Below, piece after piece: positions 18,121-26,975 of a stretch of DNA of 64,000 nucleotides. Positions within the stretch are counted from its first letter, which is position 1. The number at the start of each line of letters is the position of its first letter. Source of the stretch: Vreelandella maris (GTDB taxonomy: Bacteria > Pseudomonadota > Gammaproteobacteria > Pseudomonadales > Halomonadaceae); assembly GCF_013371085.1 (NCBI RefSeq), contig NZ_JABWCV010000003.1, positions 124,001 to 188,000 of the forward strand, in the 5' to 3' direction. Position numbers and translations under genes: made by a program. The notes beneath the pieces are model-generated. The model was not told where the DNA came from. It did not search any database and worked only from the letters and a program-made list of their open reading frames with translations.

Positions 18121-18147
18121 CTTCCTCTGCTCGACGGAGTGGCTTCA

Positions 18148-18666
18148 ATGTCTCTTGTTAAACTTCGATCCGGCTTCGAGTGGCTGCTCGAGGTCATTAC
18201 CATGTTTTTAGTGGTTGCCTTGACTGTGGTGGTGTTACTCGGCGTTAGCTTTCGCTATACCGGCAATTCTCTGGGTTGGTATGACGAGGTCGCCGCCGTG
18301 ATGTTGGCGTGGGTAACCTACTACGGTGCTGCTCTAGCCGCCCTGAAACGCGCTCACATCAGCGTTCCGGGTTTTGTCTATTCGCGTCCACGGACCATGC
18401 GCATGGTGCTGGTTGTGCTTGGTGAGTTCATCACCATCACCTTCTTCGTGCTGCTCGCATACTATGGCGTCTTCGTGATCAGTGTGCTTGGCGGCTCTAC
18501 CTTGGTCAGCGTGCCGATCCCGATCGCTGTCACCCAGTCGACTATTCCCATTGGCGCGGCGCTTTATGTGATCGCCGAGCTGCTAAACCTGCCGGACATA
18601 CTGCGTGAAGCCTGGAATGGGCGGAAGCCACCCTCGGAGCAGGATATTGTGGAGGAAATGCAATGA
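18148..18666 (+). CDS. TRAP transporter small permease, DctQ family (system 1)
   Basis: This protein has 172 residues from the ATG at 18148, preceded by GGAG; an ATG in frame at 18097 lies inside the hairpin and is rejected. It has four membrane helices, with VSFRYTGNSLGWYDEVAAVMLAWVTYYGAALAALKRAHI matching the DctQ signature (the E/D-E-A motif and the basic segment after helix 3). Its stop overlaps the dctM start by 4 bases. Confidence 0.9.
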   Translation: MSLVKLRSGFEWLLEVITMFLVVALTVVVLLGVSFRYTGNSLGWYDEVAAVMLAWVTYYGAALAALKRAHISVPGFVYSRPRTMRMVLVVLGEFITITFFVLLAYYGVFVISVLGGSTLVSVPIPIAVTQSTIPIGAALYVIAELLNLPDILREAWNGRKPPSEQDIVEEMQ

Positions 18667-19943
18667 CGACGGCTTTGATCCTGCTGGCCGGACTGGCCAT
18701 GATTTTCATCAACATACCTATCGCAGTGGCGCTGGGAGCGATCTCCATCGTCGCCATGCTGGTGTTACAAGGGACGAACAGCCTGCTCGGTTTTCCGCTT
18801 GTGCTGTTCGAGGGTTCAACCAAGTTCCCGTTGATCGCCATTCCACTGTTTGTACTGGCCGGTGCCATCATGAACACTGGCGGTATCTCTCGACGGCTGA
18901 TTGATTTCGCCTCCGCACTGCTCGGCTTCGTTCGTGGCGGTCTTGCGATGGTGAACGTTGGCACATCACTTTTCTTCGCCGAGATCTCCGGGTCTGCCGT
19001 GGCCGACGTGGCAGCCCTTGGTTCTATCCTGATTCCAGAAATGAAGCGCAAGGGGTATCCCGCTCCATTTGCCGCGGCTATCACGTCTTCCTCGGCTTCG
19101 CTGGCGATCATCATTCCGCCCTCGATTCCGATGATCCTCTATGCCGCCATGGCCGACACCTCCGTCGTGCAGCTTTTCGTCGCTGGCATTGTGCCCGGTG
19201 TGGTTGGCGGGTTGTTGATGATGGTACTCGCTTGGTTCTTCGCGGTCCGCTATAAATTTCCAGTGGAACAGGCCTTCAGGCTTAGCCGGGTGTGGGCCAC
19301 TTTCAAGGCGGCGGGCCTTGCCTTCTTACTGCCGATGATCATCCTGGGTGGCATCTTCGGTGGCTTCATGACAGCGACCGAAGGCGCCGCACTAGCGGTA
19401 CTGGCATCACTGCTGATCAGTTTCCGCTACGGAGAGTTGAGGTGGAAGAAACTACGCGCTGCCATGGTCGAGGGCGGTGTTCAGACCGCCGTGGTCATGC
19501 TGTTGGTGGCGAGTTCTGCACTGCTCGGGGACTTCCTCACCCGCGCTCAGCTGCCACAAATGCTGGCGGCGATGATCGGCGACTTCACCAGTAACAAATA
19601 TATGGTCCTGGCTCTGCTCAACATCTTCCTACTGTTGATTGGCATGATCCTGCACTCGGCGGCGGCGATCATTCTTACTGTCCCTATTGTCATGCCTTTG
19701 GTGATGATGGTCGGCATCGACCCTGTTCACTTCGGGATGATCGTGACACTGAACCTGGCGATCGGCCAGCAGACTCCCCCGGTTGCAAGCGTGCTGATGA
19801 CCGCCTGCTCTGTGGCCAAGGCGGACATCTGGGAAGTATCTAAAGCCAATGTGCCGTTCGTCATTCTGCTGTTCGTGCTGCTGATGCTGGTGACTTACGT
19901 ACCACTCTTCCCCATGGGCCTGGTGGAGCTATTCTACCGGTGA
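18663..19943 (+). CDS. TRAP transporter large permease, DctM family (system 1)
   Basis: This 426-residue protein has about 12-13 membrane helices. It has the family motifs GSTKFPLIAIPLFVLAGAIMNTGGIS, AEISGSAVADVAALGSILIPEMKRKGYPAPFAAAITSSSASLAIIIPPSIPMILYA, and NLAIGQQTPPVASVL near the C-terminus. It forms the sodium-driven translocation unit with DctQ. It overlaps dctQ, and the enoyl-CoA hydratase gene starts 29 bases later. Confidence 0.94.
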   Translation: MTTALILLAGLAMIFINIPIAVALGAISIVAMLVLQGTNSLLGFPLVLFEGSTKFPLIAIPLFVLAGAIMNTGGISRRLIDFASALLGFVRGGLAMVNVGTSLFFAEISGSAVADVAALGSILIPEMKRKGYPAPFAAAITSSSASLAIIIPPSIPMILYAAMADTSVVQLFVAGIVPGVVGGLLMMVLAWFFAVRYKFPVEQAFRLSRVWATFKAAGLAFLLPMIILGGIFGGFMTATEGAALAVLASLLISFRYGELRWKKLRAAMVEGGVQTAVVMLLVASSALLGDFLTRAQLPQMLAAMIGDFTSNKYMVLALLNIFLLLIGMILHSAAAIILTVPIVMPLVMMVGIDPVHFGMIVTLNLAIGQQTPPVASVLMTACSVAKADIWEVSKANVPFVILLFVLLMLVTYVPLFPMGLVELFYR

Positions 19944-19972
19944 GCCCGATAGACTCTTAGGAGGAGAAGCTT

Positions 19973-20758
19973 ATGTCCGATGAGGCGCTGGTTTTTAGGC
20001 GAGAGGGACACCTTGTCTGGCTCGGTTTCAACCGGCCAGCGAGCCGTAATGCTATGACGTGGGATATGTATAACGCCCTGGAGGCCAACTGCTCGCAGTT
20101 GGCCGAGGATGACACCGTGCATGCCGTGATACTGCATGGTATCGGTGGCGAAGCATTCGTGGCGGGAACCGACATCACACAGTTCTCTCACTTTACCAAG
20201 CCGCAGGATGCCCTCGATTACGAGCGACGCATTGAACGGGTGGTGAGTGGTCTTGAAACCCTCAACAAGCCGACGATCGCCATGATCGAGGGTTTTTGTG
20301 TTGGCGGTGGCGCGGCGATGGCCATGGCCTGCGATTTTCGCTACTGCACGCCGTCGCTGAAATTCGGTGTGCCGATAGCCAAGACCCTGGGTAACACTCT
20401 CTCCATCACCAATGTGTCGCGGCTGATTGACATGGTGGGTGTCGCTCGCACCAAGGAAGTCCTGATGCAGGCGAAATTGCTTACCGCCGACGAAGCTTAT
20501 CAGGCAGGGCTGGTCAACGACGTCTTTTCACCCGACACCATTGCCGCCGAGGTAACGGCAATCGCCAATGAATTCTCGGCGCGAGCACCGCTGACGCTTC
20601 AGGCCAGCAAGGCGCTGGTCGGACGCGTACAGGCCCAGCGTCGAGCGTCACTAGAGGCGGGGGACGACTGGGTAACCACTTGCTACATGAGTCGAGATTT
20701 TGCCGCGGCGGTGGATAAGTTCGTCAATAAAACGCCGTTTGAGTGGTCTGGCCACTAG
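19973..20758 (+). CDS. Enoyl-CoA hydratase/isomerase family protein
   Basis: This 261-residue crotonase-fold protein has a strong ribosome site (AGGAGGAG). Crotonase motifs are visible: NRPASRNAMTWDMY, EAFVAGTDITQF (first oxyanion strand), and MIEGFCVGGGAAMAMACDFRYC (second oxyanion glycine). It resembles hydratases of the CaiD/EchA group, but the position of the catalytic glutamates is not clear enough to name a substrate. It sits in the TRAP operon directly before a CoA-transferase, so the imported acid is probably activated by CoA transfer and then hydrated. This is inference. Confidence 0.85.
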   Translation: MSDEALVFRREGHLVWLGFNRPASRNAMTWDMYNALEANCSQLAEDDTVHAVILHGIGGEAFVAGTDITQFSHFTKPQDALDYERRIERVVSGLETLNKPTIAMIEGFCVGGGAAMAMACDFRYCTPSLKFGVPIAKTLGNTLSITNVSRLIDMVGVARTKEVLMQAKLLTADEAYQAGLVNDVFSPDTIAAEVTAIANEFSARAPLTLQASKALVGRVQAQRRASLEAGDDWVTTCYMSRDFAAAVDKFVNKTPFEWSGH

Positions 20759-20800
20759 TTTTCAGACAGAGCGTAAAACTACTAACTGGGAGGAAAGCGC

Positions 20801-21988
20801 ATGCTTCCCCTACAAAATATAAAAGTGCTGGATGTGTCGCAAATTATGGCAGGCCCTTACTGCACTATGGTGCTGGCGGATATGGGTGCCGAGGTCATTA
20901 AAGTCGAGAAGCTCAACGGCGGAGACGACAGCCGCCAAATGGGGCCTTATGTCAACGGCGAATCGACCTGCTTTTCACAGATTAACCGTAATAAAAAGAG
21001 CATATCGCTCAATCTTAAAGACGAGCGCGCGCGGCAAATTTTCTACCGCTTGGCGGCTGACGCCGATGTCATCGTTGAGAACTACCGGCCTGGCGTGACC
21101 AAGTCTCTGGCGATCGACTATGACACCATCAAGGCGATCAACCCCGGCATCGTTTACTGCTCTATTTCTGGCTATGGCCAAACCGGGCCGTATAGCCATA
21201 AAGGGGGCTTCGACCTGGTCGCTCAGGGTATGACAGGGTTAATGTCGATGACCGGTGAAGAGGGTAAGCGCCCGCTGAAAACCGGTATTGCGGTTTACGA
21301 TATCGGCGGTGGGCTGACGGCGGTGTATTCGATTCTGGCGGCCTGTATTCACAAGATGAAGACCGGTGCTGGCCAACATATTGATATCGCTATCACCGAG
21401 TGTGGCCTGCCTTGGTTTACCTGGGAAGCGGCGGCGTACTTTTCTGAAGGCACTGTGCCTGGACCAACGGGCTGGCGCCATCGCGTCTCTGCACCCTATC
21501 AGGCTGTTAAGGCTCGTGATGGCTATTTGATGCTCGGCTGTGCTAACCAACGCACCTGGGAGCGCTTCTGCCAAGATGTACTGAAGCGCGAAGAACTCAT
21601 GCAGGATCCCCGCTTTATTACCAATCAGGACCGCGGTCAGCACGTTGAAGAGCTGGAAGCGCTGCTCGAAGAGCTAATGGCGAATCAAAGCGTTGATGAG
21701 TGGCTAACCCTCTGTGACAGCGCAGGTGTACCTGCCGGACCAATCAACGACTTCGCCCAGGCCATGCAGGATGAGCACTATTTAGCGCGCGGCATGGTGC
21801 AGGAGATGGAGCACCCGGTGATAGGCAAAATGAAAACCATCGGTTTTCCGAGCAAATTTTCAGAAACACCTTCGCAAATTCGCAGTCCAGCGCCGCTCTT
21901 TGCCCAGCACACCGATGAAGTGCTCGATAGTTTAGGGTTTTCTGGCGCTGAGCTTGACGCCTTACGCGCAGAAGGATGTATCAAGTAG
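20801..21988 (+). CDS. CaiB/BaiF (class III) CoA-transferase
   Basis: This 395-residue protein has a GGAGG ribosome site. It shows the family N-terminus KVLDVSQIMAGPYCTMVLADMGAEVIKVE, NRNKKSISLNLKDE and YCSISGYGQTGPY. The catalytic aspartate is probably D167 in AVYDIGGG, matching Asp169 of formyl-CoA transferase. It moves CoA between organic acids; donor and acceptor are unknown. With the hydratase before it, it resembles a CaiB-CaiD pair, but no carnitine genes caiA, caiC or caiT are present. Confidence 0.92.
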   Translation: MLPLQNIKVLDVSQIMAGPYCTMVLADMGAEVIKVEKLNGGDDSRQMGPYVNGESTCFSQINRNKKSISLNLKDERARQIFYRLAADADVIVENYRPGVTKSLAIDYDTIKAINPGIVYCSISGYGQTGPYSHKGGFDLVAQGMTGLMSMTGEEGKRPLKTGIAVYDIGGGLTAVYSILAACIHKMKTGAGQHIDIAITECGLPWFTWEAAAYFSEGTVPGPTGWRHRVSAPYQAVKARDGYLMLGCANQRTWERFCQDVLKREELMQDPRFITNQDRGQHVEELEALLEELMANQSVDEWLTLCDSAGVPAGPINDFAQAMQDEHYLARGMVQEMEHPVIGKMKTIGFPSKFSETPSQIRSPAPLFAQHTDEVLDSLGFSGAELDALRAEGCIK

Positions 21989-22088
21989 CGCTTTTTTGAT
22001 GTGATAAATTGCATTCATTATCCATTTCCAATAACGCTAGTTGGCCGATCCAACCACAAGCCGTACAACAACAAACAGGAATGTCCCC

Positions 22089-23300
22089 ATGTTAAAACTT
22101 AATTTTCATCCATCCGGTCGTCACTTCTTGCAAATTCCTGGCCCTTCGCCGGTGCCAGACCGCATTTTAAGGGCGATGAGCCTGCCTACGATAGATCACC
22201 GCGGACCAGAATTTGGCGCCCTGGGCCTTGAGCTGCTGAGCAAGATTCAAAAAATCTTCAAAACCGAGAACCCGGTGATTATCTACCCGGCCTCAGGTAC
22301 CGGTGCCTGGGAAGCTGCCTTAGCCAATACCATGTCACCGGGCGATAAGGTACTGATGTTCGAGACCGGCCACTTCGCCACACTGTGGCACAAAATGGCC
22401 CTGCGTTTGGACATCCAGCCTGAGTTTCTGGGGTTGCCTGGCTACGAAGGCTGGCGCCACGGTGTTCAGGCCGACATGATCGAAGCGCGCCTGAAAGAAG
22501 ACACTAACCACGAGCTTAAAGCCGTCTGCATAGTGCATAACGAAACCTCGACCGGCGTTACCAGCGATATCGCCGCCGTGCGTAAAGCCATCGATGCGGC
22601 AGGTCACCCCGCACTGCTGATTGTCGATACCATTTCTGGGTTGGCCAGTGCCGACTACCGTCATGATGAGTGGGGCGTTGATGTCACCGTCTCCGGCTCA
22701 CAGAAAGGCCTGATGCTGCCGCCGGGCATCAGCTTTAACGCGCTCTCCCCTAAAGCCATTGAGGTCAGCAAACAGGCGAAATTGCCGAAAAGCTTTTGGG
22801 CATGGGATGAAATTCTCGAAGCCAACAAGAACGGCTACTGGCCCTACACGCCCAGCACCAACCTGTTGTACGGCCTTAACGAAGCGTTGGATATGCTGCT
22901 GGATGAAGGCATGGACAACGTATTGGCCCGCCACCAACGCTGGGCCGCTGGGGTGCGCGCGGCGGTAGCGGCGTGGGGGCTTGAGATTCAGTGTTTAGAT
23001 CCGTTGGTTTACTCGCCGGTGCTGACCGGTGTGGTAATGCCGGAAGGTGTCGATGCGGATGCGGTGCGCAAGATTATCTATGAGCGTTTTGACCTTTCAT
23101 TAGGTATGGGGCTGGGCAAGGCCAAGGGCAAGATGTTCCGTATTGGCCATTTGGGCGACTGCAACGATTTAACGCTGATTGCCACGCTGGGCGGCTGTGA
23201 AGCCGGTATGAAGCTGTCGGGCGTTAACCTTAAAGGCAGTGGCGTAACGGCTGCTTTGGACTACTTTGCTGCCAACCCGCTTAACGCAGGCGAGCGCTAA
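22089..23300 (+). CDS. Class V aminotransferase, serine/alanine-glyoxylate type
   Basis: This protein has 403 residues from the ATG at 22089, with AGGA at 22077-22080; the frame stays open upstream but without homology-like sequence. The N-terminus FLQIPGPSPVPDRILRAMSLPTIDHRGPEF is the serine-glyoxylate aminotransferase (SgaA/AGXT) signature. The PLP lysine is K206 in SGSQKGLMLPPG. It probably transfers an amino group to glyoxylate, giving glycine. The glycolate and ureidoglycolate pathways nearby would supply glyoxylate. Aspartate or alanine as donor cannot be excluded. Confidence 0.9.
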   Translation: MLKLNFHPSGRHFLQIPGPSPVPDRILRAMSLPTIDHRGPEFGALGLELLSKIQKIFKTENPVIIYPASGTGAWEAALANTMSPGDKVLMFETGHFATLWHKMALRLDIQPEFLGLPGYEGWRHGVQADMIEARLKEDTNHELKAVCIVHNETSTGVTSDIAAVRKAIDAAGHPALLIVDTISGLASADYRHDEWGVDVTVSGSQKGLMLPPGISFNALSPKAIEVSKQAKLPKSFWAWDEILEANKNGYWPYTPSTNLLYGLNEALDMLLDEGMDNVLARHQRWAAGVRAAVAAWGLEIQCLDPLVYSPVLTGVVMPEGVDADAVRKIIYERFDLSLGMGLGKAKGKMFRIGHLGDCNDLTLIATLGGCEAGMKLSGVNLKGSGVTAALDYFAANPLNAGER

Positions 23301-23316
23301 ACGACGGGAGAGCCAC

Positions 23317-26300
23317 ATGACGTCTCTGACGAACCAACACCCGTCCCGTGATGCCAAGATTAAACCGCTCGGCGAATTAGCCGAGCGGTTATCCCGCGAG
23401 ATGGCCGGTGAGGTGCTGTTTGATCTGGCCACTCGGGGGCGTTATTCAACCGACGCTTCTATTTATCAAGTGACCCCGGTAGGCGTGGTTCTCCCGCGCC
23501 ATCAGGAAGATCTGAAAATTGCCCTGGATATTGCCCGTGATGCCAAGGTGCCGATTTTGGCCCGGGGTGCGGGCACTAGCCAGTGTGGCCAAACCGTTGG
23601 CGAAGCCCTGGTGATCGACACCACCCGCTGGCTTAACGAAATCGTTGAGTTCGACGCCGAGGCACGCACGGTGGTGGTCGAGCCGGGCATCGTGCTCGAC
23701 CACCTCAATGCTTGGCTCAAACCTCACGGGCTGTGGTACCCGGTGGATGTGTCCACCAGCGCCCAGTGCACCATCGGCGGTATGGCGGGCAATAACTCCT
23801 GCGGGTCGCGGTCGATCTACTACGGCAATATGGTGCACAACGTGCTGGGTGTGGACGCGCTACTGGCTGACGGCAGCGCGGCGAGTTTTGGTTTCGTTGA
23901 CAGCTTCGCGGAAGGCTCGCAGGAGCAGCGTCTCGCCCAGCAGGTGAGGGCGATTGCGGAGCGAGTGGGTCCGGAAATTCGCGATCACTTTCCCAAAGTG
24001 TTGCGTCGGGTGGGTGGCTATAATCTGGATCTGTTCGATTGCCAGAACCCGATGCCCTATGACCCTGATAGTCGCGCCAACTTGGCCCATCTGCTGGTGG
24101 GCTCGGAAGGCACGCTAGGGGTAAGCCAGCGTATTAAGCTCAGACTTTCCCCGCTGCCCGAGCAGAAGGTGCTGGGCGTGGTGAATTTCCCGACCTTTTA
24201 TCAGGCGATGGATTTCACTCAGCATATCGTCAAGCTGGGCCCCACGGCGGTGGAGCTGGTTGATCGGACCATGATAGAGCTGTCGCTGGAGAACCCAGCG
24301 TTCCGCCCGGTCATCGAGAAGACGCTGATTGGTAAACCTGAAGCCATTTTGCTGGTGGAGTTTGCCGGTCACGATCACGCAGCGCAGCTTGAGGCGCTGC
24401 GCGGGCTTAATGAATTGATGGGTGATTTAGGTCTGCCGGGCAGCGTGGTGGATATGCCCGAAGCAGCCGAGCAGAAAGCGCTGTGGAACGTGCGCAAAGC
24501 CGGGCTCAACATCATGATGAGCATGAAAGGTGACGGTAAGCCGGTCTCCTTTATCGAAGATTGCGCGGTGCCGCTCGAGCACTTGGCTGAGTACACCAAT
24601 AAGCTCACCGAGGTCTTCAACCGCTACGGCACTGAAGGCACTTGGTACGCCCACGCGGGTGTCGGCACGCTACACGTGCGGCCGATTCTCGATATGCGCC
24701 GCGATGGCGCAGAGAAAATGCGCGAAATCGCCGAGCTGGCCTCCGCGTTGGTGCGTGAATACAAGGGCGCCTACTCTGGCGAACATGGCGACGGTATTTG
24801 CCGTGGCGAGTGGGTGGCGTGGCAGTTTGGTGAAACGGTCAACAATGCCTTCCGCGACATTAAGCAGCTGTTTGATCCTGAAAATCTGTACAACCCCGGC
24901 AAAATCGTCGATACCCCCAAAATGGACGACGAGCGCTATTTTCGTTTTCCCAAGTCTTACACCACTATTCCGCTTACCCCGGTATTCGATTGGTCCGCCT
25001 GGAATGTGAAGCGCGACCCGTTAACGGGCGAGCAAACCGCACTAGGTTCCGGCGGTGATGCGACCCATGGCTTGGCCATGGCGGTGGAGATGTGTAACAA
25101 CAACGGCCACTGCCGCAAGTTTGATGCGGGCACCATGTGTCCAAGTTTCCGCATTACTAAGGATGAGCAGCACCTGACCCGTGGTCGCGCTAACACCTTG
25201 CGTTTAGTGCTTTCCGGGCAGCTAGGTGAAGAAGGGCTGGCCAGCGACGATGTCAAAGAAGCGCTGGATCTCTGTGTGTCCTGCAAAGGTTGCAAGCGAG
25301 ATTGTCCTACCGGCGTGGATATGGCCAAATTCAAGATAGAGGCGCGCACCGCCCGCGCCCGTGTCAAAGGCTTATCGCTGCGTGATCGGATGGTCGGCGA
25401 AATGCCGCGCTATGCGCCCTGGGCCAGTAAGTTTTCTGCCCTGGTGAATGGCGTTGAGCGGGTGCCGTTTCTGGCTAAGCAGATCAAGCAGTCGTTAAAG
25501 CTGGCACCCCAGCGCTCGCTGCCGGTGTTCAACGGTAATTTTCTCGCCAGTGCCGAGGCGTCTCGGCAGCCAGCCACCTCTGAGCGGGAAGTGCTGCTGT
25601 TTGTGGATACCTTTAATAACTATATGGAAGGCGATAACGCCAAAGCCGCCAAGCGGGTACTGGAAGCGGCGGGCTACCGGGTACACCTCAATGTGACCAA
25701 AGGCCAGCGGCCACTCTGCTGTGGCCGTACTTACCTCTCTTCCGGTCAGTTTGATAAAGCCAAGGCGGAGGCCAAACGCACACTTGAGCATCTGATGCCG
25801 TTTGTCGAGCGCGGCGTGGCAGTCGTTGGGTTAGAACCCTCTTGCCTGCTCAGCATGCGCGATGAATTCCTGCAGTACGGCTTTGGCGAAGAGGCAAAAG
25901 CGTTGTCGTCATCGGCCTATCTGTTTGAGGAGTTTCTGGTCAAGGCACGGGCCGAAGATCAGCTTCCCCTCGAACTGAAACCGCTGAACTACGAGCGGGC
26001 GATGCTGCATGGCCACTGCCATCAAAAAGCCTTCGATGCGCTGCGCCCCGTTGAGCAGGTGCTGGGCTGGATTCCTGACCTCACCGTCGAGACTATCGAG
26101 TCCTCCTGTTGCGGTATGGCGGGTAGCTTTGGCTATGAAGCGGAGCATTACGACGCCTCGCTGAAAATGGCGGAGCTCTCGCTTTTACCTGCGATTCGAA
26201 AAGCGGATAGCAACGCCGTGTTGATTGCCGATGGCACGAGCTGTCGCCATCAGATTCACGATGGAAGTGGCCGCGAAGCGATTCACGTTGCTCGATTGCT

Positions 26301-26319
26301 GGAACAAGCGCTAGCCTGA
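23317..26319 (+). CDS. FAD/Fe-S D-2-hydroxyacid dehydrogenase, YdiJ-like
   Basis: This 1000-residue fusion protein starts at the ATG at 23317 (GGGAGA upstream). The order is an FAD_binding_4 domain (about 40-240; LARGAGTSQCGQTVG, CTIGGMAGNNSCGSRS, GSEGTLGV), an FAD-oxidase C domain (about 290-540; YAHAGVGTLHVRP, YSGEHGDGICRGEW), a ferredoxin-like part (CVSCKGCKRDCPTG) and CCG domains (LCCGRTYLSSG, SCCGMAGSFGYE). This is the layout of E. coli YdiJ (1018 residues), a D-2-hydroxyglutarate dehydrogenase. D-lactate or another 2-hydroxyacid is possible. It follows the aminotransferase by 16 bases. Confidence 0.9.
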   Translation: MTSLTNQHPSRDAKIKPLGELAERLSREMAGEVLFDLATRGRYSTDASIYQVTPVGVVLPRHQEDLKIALDIARDAKVPILARGAGTSQCGQTVGEALVIDTTRWLNEIVEFDAEARTVVVEPGIVLDHLNAWLKPHGLWYPVDVSTSAQCTIGGMAGNNSCGSRSIYYGNMVHNVLGVDALLADGSAASFGFVDSFAEGSQEQRLAQQVRAIAERVGPEIRDHFPKVLRRVGGYNLDLFDCQNPMPYDPDSRANLAHLLVGSEGTLGVSQRIKLRLSPLPEQKVLGVVNFPTFYQAMDFTQHIVKLGPTAVELVDRTMIELSLENPAFRPVIEKTLIGKPEAILLVEFAGHDHAAQLEALRGLNELMGDLGLPGSVVDMPEAAEQKALWNVRKAGLNIMMSMKGDGKPVSFIEDCAVPLEHLAEYTNKLTEVFNRYGTEGTWYAHAGVGTLHVRPILDMRRDGAEKMREIAELASALVREYKGAYSGEHGDGICRGEWVAWQFGETVNNAFRDIKQLFDPENLYNPGKIVDTPKMDDERYFRFPKSYTTIPLTPVFDWSAWNVKRDPLTGEQTALGSGGDATHGLAMAVEMCNNNGHCRKFDAGTMCPSFRITKDEQHLTRGRANTLRLVLSGQLGEEGLASDDVKEALDLCVSCKGCKRDCPTGVDMAKFKIEARTARARVKGLSLRDRMVGEMPRYAPWASKFSALVNGVERVPFLAKQIKQSLKLAPQRSLPVFNGNFLASAEASRQPATSEREVLLFVDTFNNYMEGDNAKAAKRVLEAAGYRVHLNVTKGQRPLCCGRTYLSSGQFDKAKAEAKRTLEHLMPFVERGVAVVGLEPSCLLSMRDEFLQYGFGEEAKALSSSAYLFEEFLVKARAEDQLPLELKPLNYERAMLHGHCHQKAFDALRPVEQVLGWIPDLTVETIESSCCGMAGSFGYEAEHYDASLKMAELSLLPAIRKADSNAVLIADGTSCRHQIHDGSGREAIHVARLLEQALA

Positions 26320-26353
26320 AGGCGGAACACCAATAACAACCCAGGAGGTTAAT

Positions 26354-26878
26354 GTGGCACTTTATCAATACGGCGAGCATCGCCCAGAGGTTCACGACGA
26401 TGTTTACATTGCGGAAACGGCCGATGTTATCGGCCAGGTGACGTTAAAGGCGCGCTCAAGCGTCTGGTATCAAGCCGTGTTACGCGGTGATACCGACCAT
26501 CTTGAAATAGGCGAAGAGAGCAATATTCAGGATGGCGCGGTGCTTCACGCAGACCCAGGCTTTCCGCTAAAAGTAGGTAAAGGCGTAACGGTAGGGCACC
26601 AGGCGATGCTGCATGGCTGCACCATTGGCGATGGGTGTTTAATCGGCATTCAAGCCGTAGTGCTCAATGGCGCGGTGATTGGTGAGAATAGCCTGGTGGG
26701 TGCCGGTGCCTTTATTAAGGAAGGCGCAGTGTTTCCGCCCAACTCGCTAATCGTTGGCTCGCCTGCCAAGGTAGTACGGGAGCTTTCCGAAGAAGCGGTT
26801 GTGGGACTGAAGAAGAACGCTCAAAGCTATGTTGAACGCGGCAAACTCCATAGTCAGCAGCTAAAACGCATCGATTAA
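26354..26878 (+). CDS. Gamma-carbonic-anhydrase family hexapeptide protein
   Basis: This 174-residue protein starts at GTG 26354, 5 bases after a perfect AGGAGG (26343-26348); an ATG two bases upstream is out of frame. Left-handed beta-helix hexapeptide repeats run from about residue 15 to 140. The metal-site histidines are in DGAVLHAD and VTVGHQAMLHGC, as in YrdA/PaaY/CaiE-type gamma-carbonic anhydrases. PaaY is a thioesterase-like helper and CaiE accompanies carnitine CoA enzymes. An accessory role to the upstream CoA-transferase and hydratase is plausible but unproved. Confidence 0.9.
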   Translation: MALYQYGEHRPEVHDDVYIAETADVIGQVTLKARSSVWYQAVLRGDTDHLEIGEESNIQDGAVLHADPGFPLKVGKGVTVGHQAMLHGCTIGDGCLIGIQAVVLNGAVIGENSLVGAGAFIKEGAVFPPNSLIVGSPAKVVRELSEEAVVGLKKNAQSYVERGKLHSQQLKRID

Positions 26879-26896
26879 CGCGTAAAACCCGCTGTG

Positions 26897-26944
26897 CTAG
26901 AAACGCAAACCCTCAGGCCTTGGCCTGGGGGTTTGCGTTTCTAG
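26897..26944. terminator. Long bidirectional terminator between convergent operons
   Basis: This 48-base near-perfect palindrome has an outer 16-bp stem (CTAGAAACGCAAACCC paired with GGGTTTGCGTTTCTAG), one T/G pair, an inner 6-bp stem (CAGGCC/GGCCTG) and a 2-base loop. It lies between the gamma-carbonic-anhydrase gene and lctP, which converge. Confidence 0.85.
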
Positions 26945-26975
26945 CGTCGTTATTTCAGCCAGAGCTACTTCATGG

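Noticed and set aside
18542..19114. A 190-codon open frame on the minus strand opposite dctQ and dctM
   Set aside because: It covers well-conserved TRAP genes in antisense and has Ala/Pro/Ser-biased composition.
22089..23300. Beta-hydroxyaspartate cycle aminotransferase (BhcA)
   Set aside because: The dehydratase, aldolase and reductase genes of that cycle are not adjacent; the serine-glyoxylate type fits equally or better.
19973..26878. Carnitine (cai) operon
   Set aside because: CaiB-, CaiD- and CaiE-like proteins are present, but CaiT, CaiA and CaiC are absent, and an aminotransferase and a YdiJ-like dehydrogenase are interposed.
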